9,401 nucleotides of DNA, taken from positions 1 through 9,401 of the forward strand of contig JAJZHC010000041.1 in assembly GCA_021804705.1 (NCBI GenBank). The letters are read 5' to 3'. The position numbers and the translations under genes are program-made. The notes beneath the pieces were generated by a model. It saw nothing but the letters and a program-made list of their open reading frames with translations. It made no database searches and was not told the DNA's origin. This DNA is from Pseudomonadota bacterium. GTDB taxonomy: Bacteria > Pseudomonadota > Gammaproteobacteria > Burkholderiales > Ferrovaceae. Below are positions 6,717 through 9,401 of the stretch, in pieces. Positions within the stretch are counted from its first letter, which is position 1. The number at the start of each line of letters is the position of its first letter.

Positions 6717-6796
6717 TTACTATTCAGTTACCATTCGGAAAGCGCGCCAGGAATCCGGTGATTTTTTGATTACAGTATTGATCGAGGTCCCCCATC

Positions 6797-8179
6797 ATGA
6801 CTTCAATGCTTTCAACGGCACAGCCAGCCTCGGGCTGGCGCGAACTCTTCAGCAAAGAGGATTGGTGGGCCATCTGGATTGGCCTGGGGTTGCTGGCGGC
6901 CTCGGTGCTGCTGTTCAGCGCCGGGGGCAGCATGAAGTGGCTTGCCGTCACGCCAGGCAAATGGCACACCCTGGGGGAACTCGGCAGTCAATTGACCGCC
7001 AATGTGCAGCGTTATGCGGCCCTGTTTGTCTTGTGGGCGGTCATTCTGGGGGTGGCGATTGCTGCCCTGAAGATTTCCCTGTGGCAATTCCTTCCTTCCT
7101 TTCTTTTCGTCTACCTGGCCTCCACGCTCATCTTCTTTCTGGGGGAGTGGGATGAAGCGCACCACTACAACCTGGAGCCGCCGCTGGTGGCCCTGGCCCT
7201 GGGCATCATCATCGCCAACGCGTTTCGCCTGCCTGCCTGGCTGGAATCTGGCTTTCGCGTGGAGTTTTACATCAAGACCGGCATCGTGCTGCTGGGGGCT
7301 ACACTCCCCTTCACACTGATTCTGTGGGCAGGCCCTGTGGCCATCGCACAGGCCACGATCGTGTCGCTTGTCACCTTTGGCACCATCTTCCTTGTGGGCA
7401 AGCGGCTGGGGCTGGATCGTCGCCTGGCGGCCGTGCTGGGTGTGGGCGGTGCGGTGTGCGGCGTGTCGGCCTCCATCGCCATTGCGGGGGCTGTGGGCGC
7501 CCGAAAGGAAGATGCGCCGGTATCCATTTCGCTCGTGGTGTTCTGGGCCATCGTCATGATCTTTGCGCTACCCATCGTTGCGCGCGCCCTGGCCCTGCCC
7601 ACGGGTGTGGCCGGCGCGTGGATTGGCACCTCCGAATTTGCCGACGCGGCGGGGCTGGCCGCCGCCCAGGCCTATGGCGGCTTTGCGGGCAACGTGCCCG
7701 GCATCACCGGCACCCCGGACGCCGCCGTGAATGCCTTTACGCTGATGAAGGTGATCGGGCGCGACGTGTGGATTGGCATCTGGGCGCTGGTGCTGTCCAT
7801 CGTGGCCACCACGCGCTGGGAATCCACGGGAGTGAACGGTCGTGCGGGGGCAGGCGAGATCTGGCGGCGTTTTCCAAAATTCGTCATCGGTTTTCTGGTG
7901 GCTTCCCTTGTGGTCACGGCCATCTCACACGGCTACAGCTTTGCCGATTACAAGAAGCTGGTGGAGCCGGGCCTTGTGGCTCCCATCAAGAACCTGCGCA
8001 CCTGGGCCTTCATCTTCTGTTTCTTCAGCATCGGGCTGACCACACGCTTTTCTGACTTCACGCGCGGTGGTGCCAAACCGTTTTACGCCTTCACCGCAGG
8101 CGTAGCCGTCAACGTGGTGCTGGGCTACGTACTCTCCACGCAGGTGTTTGTGGGCTTCTGGACGGCGCTAGGTCAATGA
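6797..8179 (+). CDS. YeiH-family (UPF0324) transporter, putative sulfate exporter
   Basis: A 460-residue inner-membrane protein with about 11-12 hydrophobic segments. From residue 128 it follows the YeiH/Cons_hypoth698 family: PPLVALALGIIIAN (128-141), KTGIVLLGATLPF (160-172), GVGGAVCGVSASIAIAG (215-231), and later TSEFADAAGLAAAQAYG. The first 127 residues add three hydrophobic segments (about 25-43, 73-92, 97-116) missing from short YeiH proteins of roughly 350 residues. Family members are often labelled 'putative sulfate exporter', but direct proof of the substrate is scarce. Its place divergent from sat fits export of sulfate, the end product of the pathway, without proving it. GAGG lies 9 bases before the ATG, which favours this start over the ATG three codons later. 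The next gene overlaps its stop by 4 bp (ATGA), so they are translated together. Confidence 0.88.
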   Translation: MTSMLSTAQPASGWRELFSKEDWWAIWIGLGLLAASVLLFSAGGSMKWLAVTPGKWHTLGELGSQLTANVQRYAALFVLWAVILGVAIAALKISLWQFLPSFLFVYLASTLIFFLGEWDEAHHYNLEPPLVALALGIIIANAFRLPAWLESGFRVEFYIKTGIVLLGATLPFTLILWAGPVAIAQATIVSLVTFGTIFLVGKRLGLDRRLAAVLGVGGAVCGVSASIAIAGAVGARKEDAPVSISLVVFWAIVMIFALPIVARALALPTGVAGAWIGTSEFADAAGLAAAQAYGGFAGNVPGITGTPDAAVNAFTLMKVIGRDVWIGIWALVLSIVATTRWESTGVNGRAGAGEIWRRFPKFVIGFLVASLVVTAISHGYSFADYKKLVEPGLVAPIKNLRTWAFIFCFFSIGLTTRFSDFTRGGAKPFYAFTAGVAVNVVLGYVLSTQVFVGFWTALGQ

Positions 8180-8391
8180 ACGTGGCGACACATTCGCGTG
8201 CCTGCTGTGGACTATGTCAGTATTTCCACAATGCGCCCCAGACGCTGGAGGCGATGCTGCCGGGCTTGCGGGTGATGGGGTCGGGGTACAGCTCGGTGCG
8301 GGTCAATGACGGGTTGTGCACACACCACGACCGCTATCTTTCGGCGGATTACGTGTGCAACCGTTTTGCGACGATGGAGGCGAGAGACTAA
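8176..8391 (+). CDS. Small cysteine-containing protein, function unknown
   Basis: A 71-residue cytoplasmic-looking protein that I cannot assign to a named family. Its start overlaps the stop of the transporter gene (ATGA), so translation is coupled; the only other ribosome-binding signal is a weak AGG. Five cysteines are present: C10, C11, C14, C48 and C61. C11-X2-C14, C48 and C61 could form one metal or Fe-S site. The ending DGLCTHHDRYLSADYVCNRF, with the last cysteine two residues before a phenylalanine, resembles small cysteine-ligand proteins in which a late CxxF closes a cluster or zinc site. There is no signal peptide or membrane segment. Coupling to the transporter suggests a regulatory, sensing or assembly partner, but this is inference. 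The regular cysteine pattern and operon overlap argue that the gene is real. Confidence 0.68.
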   Translation: MNVATHSRACCGLCQYFHNAPQTLEAMLPGLRVMGSGYSSVRVNDGLCTHHDRYLSADYVCNRFATMEARD

Positions 8392-8395
8392 AACC

Positions 8396-8413
8396 GGATT
8401 GGGCGTACAATCC
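8396..8413 (+). other. Short inverted repeat just before the kinase gene
   Basis: GGATTG (8396-8401) and CAATCC (8408-8413) form a 6-bp stem around GGCGTA. It begins 5 bp after the stop of the small cysteine gene and ends 4 bp before the kinase ATG. No T-run follows, so a classical terminator is unlikely; it overlaps the -10-like TACAAT and could be a protein-binding site. Confidence 0.35.
8406..8411 (+). promoter_or_regulatory. -10-like box for a possibly leaderless kinase mRNA
   Basis: TACAAT matches the sigma-70 -10 consensus in five of six bases and ends 6 bases before the ATG at 8418, so transcription would begin at or next to the start codon. No Shine-Dalgarno sequence is visible before that ATG. 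The -35 region (around 8383-8388) shows no clear match, which weakens the call. Confidence 0.35.
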
Positions 8414-8417
8414 CCGC

Positions 8418-9401
8418 ATGTTCACTCACGCCACCATGCAAAAAGCCATTCTGAACAATATTCCTGACCAGGCCTGGCTGAAAGATCTGGAGTCCCGTTA
8501 CATCCTCGTCAACGAAGCCTTTGTTGCGGCAAGCGGCCTGACCGAACAAGATATCCTTGGCAAGACCCCCGCCGAAGTATGGCCAACAGACTGGGGCATG
8601 CGCTACATGGACACCGACCGTACCGTCGTTGCATCGGGTCAGCGCATGCGTTATGAAGAGCAGCGTCAGGGTCCTGATGGTCAATTGCACTGGTATGACA
8701 CCATCAAAACGCCAATGCGCGACCTTCAGGGCATGATTACGGGTACCGTGGGTATTTCTCGCGACATCACCGACCGTAAACAGATGGAACAGGAATTGCT
8801 GGAATCCCGCACCCAGCTTCGCGAACTTTCTGCCTATCTGCAATCTATTCGGGAAGAAGAACGTACGCGTATCTCGCGCGAATTGCATGACGAATTGGGG
8901 CAGTCGCTTACGGCCATTCGATTGGGGCTGGGCGTCATGGAAGCGCAGGGGTCTGCGGAGTCTGAGGCCTGGAGAAACAACCTGGATTCACTCAAGGCCA
9001 TTACCGACACGACGGTGGTGGCCGTGCAGCGCATCGCTGCAGATCTGCGGCCCCCGCTGCTGGATGAATTGGGGCTGGCTGCCACCATGGAATGGCTGCT
9101 GGAATCGTTCACCAGTCGTACCGGCGTCGCCCACGAATTGCTGTTGCCCGCCAGCCCCTTCCAGTACAGCGCTGAAATCAGCACGGCACTTTTTCGTATC
9201 ATGCAGGAAGCGCTCACCAATATCAGTCGTCATGGCCAAGCCACCCAGGTGGTGGTGGATCTGGGCGAATCCGAAGAAGCGTTGACGCTCAAAATCATCG
9301 ATAACGGCAGGGGCATGGACGAAGCCGCGCGCTCTGCTGGCAAAGGGCTTGGCCTGATGGGCATGCGGGAGCGCAGCATCATGCTGGGAGGCCGGTTGGA
9401 C
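8418..9401 (+). CDS. PAS-domain sensor histidine kinase, NarL-type (HisKA_3), cut at the window end
   Basis: The first 328 codons are present; the frame is open at the edge and the C-terminus is missing. Residues 8-122 form a PAS domain (NNIPDQAWLKDLESRYILVN at the start, GTVGISRDITDRKQMEQELL at the end, which is the PAC-type exit into a coiled linker). Residues 145-168 are a HisKA_3 dimerisation helix with phosphoacceptor H157 in SRELHDELGQSLTAIR. The ATPase domain follows with an N-box (MQEALTNISRHG), a DNGRGM box and GKGLGLMGMRER. No membrane segment precedes the PAS domain, so it is a soluble kinase sensing something inside the cell. Its partner should be a LuxR/NarL-type response regulator, probably just downstream. 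The second ATG at 8436 is an alternative start. Linkage to sulfur metabolism is suggested only by position. Confidence 0.9.
   Translation, partial: MFTHATMQKAILNNIPDQAWLKDLESRYILVNEAFVAASGLTEQDILGKTPAEVWPTDWGMRYMDTDRTVVASGQRMRYEEQRQGPDGQLHWYDTIKTPMRDLQGMITGTVGISRDITDRKQMEQELLESRTQLRELSAYLQSIREEERTRISRELHDELGQSLTAIRLGLGVMEAQGSAESEAWRNNLDSLKAITDTTVVAVQRIAADLRPPLLDELGLAATMEWLLESFTSRTGVAHELLLPASPFQYSAEISTALFRIMQEALTNISRHGQATQVVVDLGESEEALTLKIIDNGRGMDEAARSAGKGLGLMGMRERSIMLGGRLD

Larger units (their letters stand above)
6475..6796. promoter_or_regulatory. Divergent promoter region between sat and the YeiH-like gene
   Basis: This 322-bp gap separates two genes that point away from each other, so it should hold at least two promoters. 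It is visibly richer in A and T than the flanking genes and contains three TTATAT hexamers (6556, 6655, 6701), two of them followed by C-runs. TATATA at 6702-6707 could be a -10 box for the rightward gene, but no good -35 lies 15-18 bp before it. The rightward start codon has GAGG 9 bases upstream. I recognise no riboswitch, and no convincing gene; a 31-codon frame from ATG 6613 was considered and set aside. Confidence 0.6.

Noticed and set aside
8388..8888. Open frame of 166 codons on the - strand opposite the kinase start
   Set aside because: The + strand frame has PAS and histidine kinase motifs throughout; the antisense frame has none.

Overview
The window reads as chromosome from a sulfur-oxidising proteobacterium, most likely a chemolithotrophic betaproteobacterium (Thiobacillus, Sulfuricella or Gallionella-like). 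That placement is an inference from gene content and overall protein character; no rRNA or other phylogenetic marker is present. About 95% of the window is coding, and no tRNA, rRNA, insertion sequence or CRISPR array was seen.

Positions 1-1711 (+ strand) hold the end of an electron-transfer operon: the last 57 codons of a QmoB/HdrA-MvhD-type protein, then an HdrC-like dicluster ferredoxin, then an HdrB-like protein with two complete CCG cysteine domains. This is a QmoAB-HdrCB arrangement, in which separate soluble HdrC and HdrB subunits stand where many organisms have the membrane protein QmoC. Positions 1727-6474 (- strand) run the other way: sat (ATP sulfurylase), aprB and aprA (APS reductase), then, after a terminator-like hairpin, a YkgJ-type cysteine-cluster protein whose end meets the end of hdrB with only 15 bp between.

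Together these genes encode the last cytoplasmic steps of sulfur oxidation. AprBA oxidises sulfite plus AMP to APS, and Sat turns APS plus pyrophosphate into sulfate plus ATP. The Qmo/Hdr proteins are the expected electron partners of AprBA.

Positions 6475-6796 are a divergent intergenic region that probably carries the promoters of sat and of the next gene; it contains a twice-repeated TTATAT-N4-CCCCCC pattern. On the + strand follow a long YeiH-family membrane transporter (annotated elsewhere as putative sulfate exporter), a 71-residue cysteine-containing protein overlapping it by 4 bp, and the start of a PAS-domain histidine kinase of the NarX/DegS type that runs off the window. The kinase start has no Shine-Dalgarno sequence and sits just downstream of a -10-like hexamer, suggesting a leaderless message.

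The least explained items are the QmoC-less electron module, the cysteine-cluster protein next to it, the small cysteine protein coupled to the transporter, and the repeated motif in the divergent promoter region.
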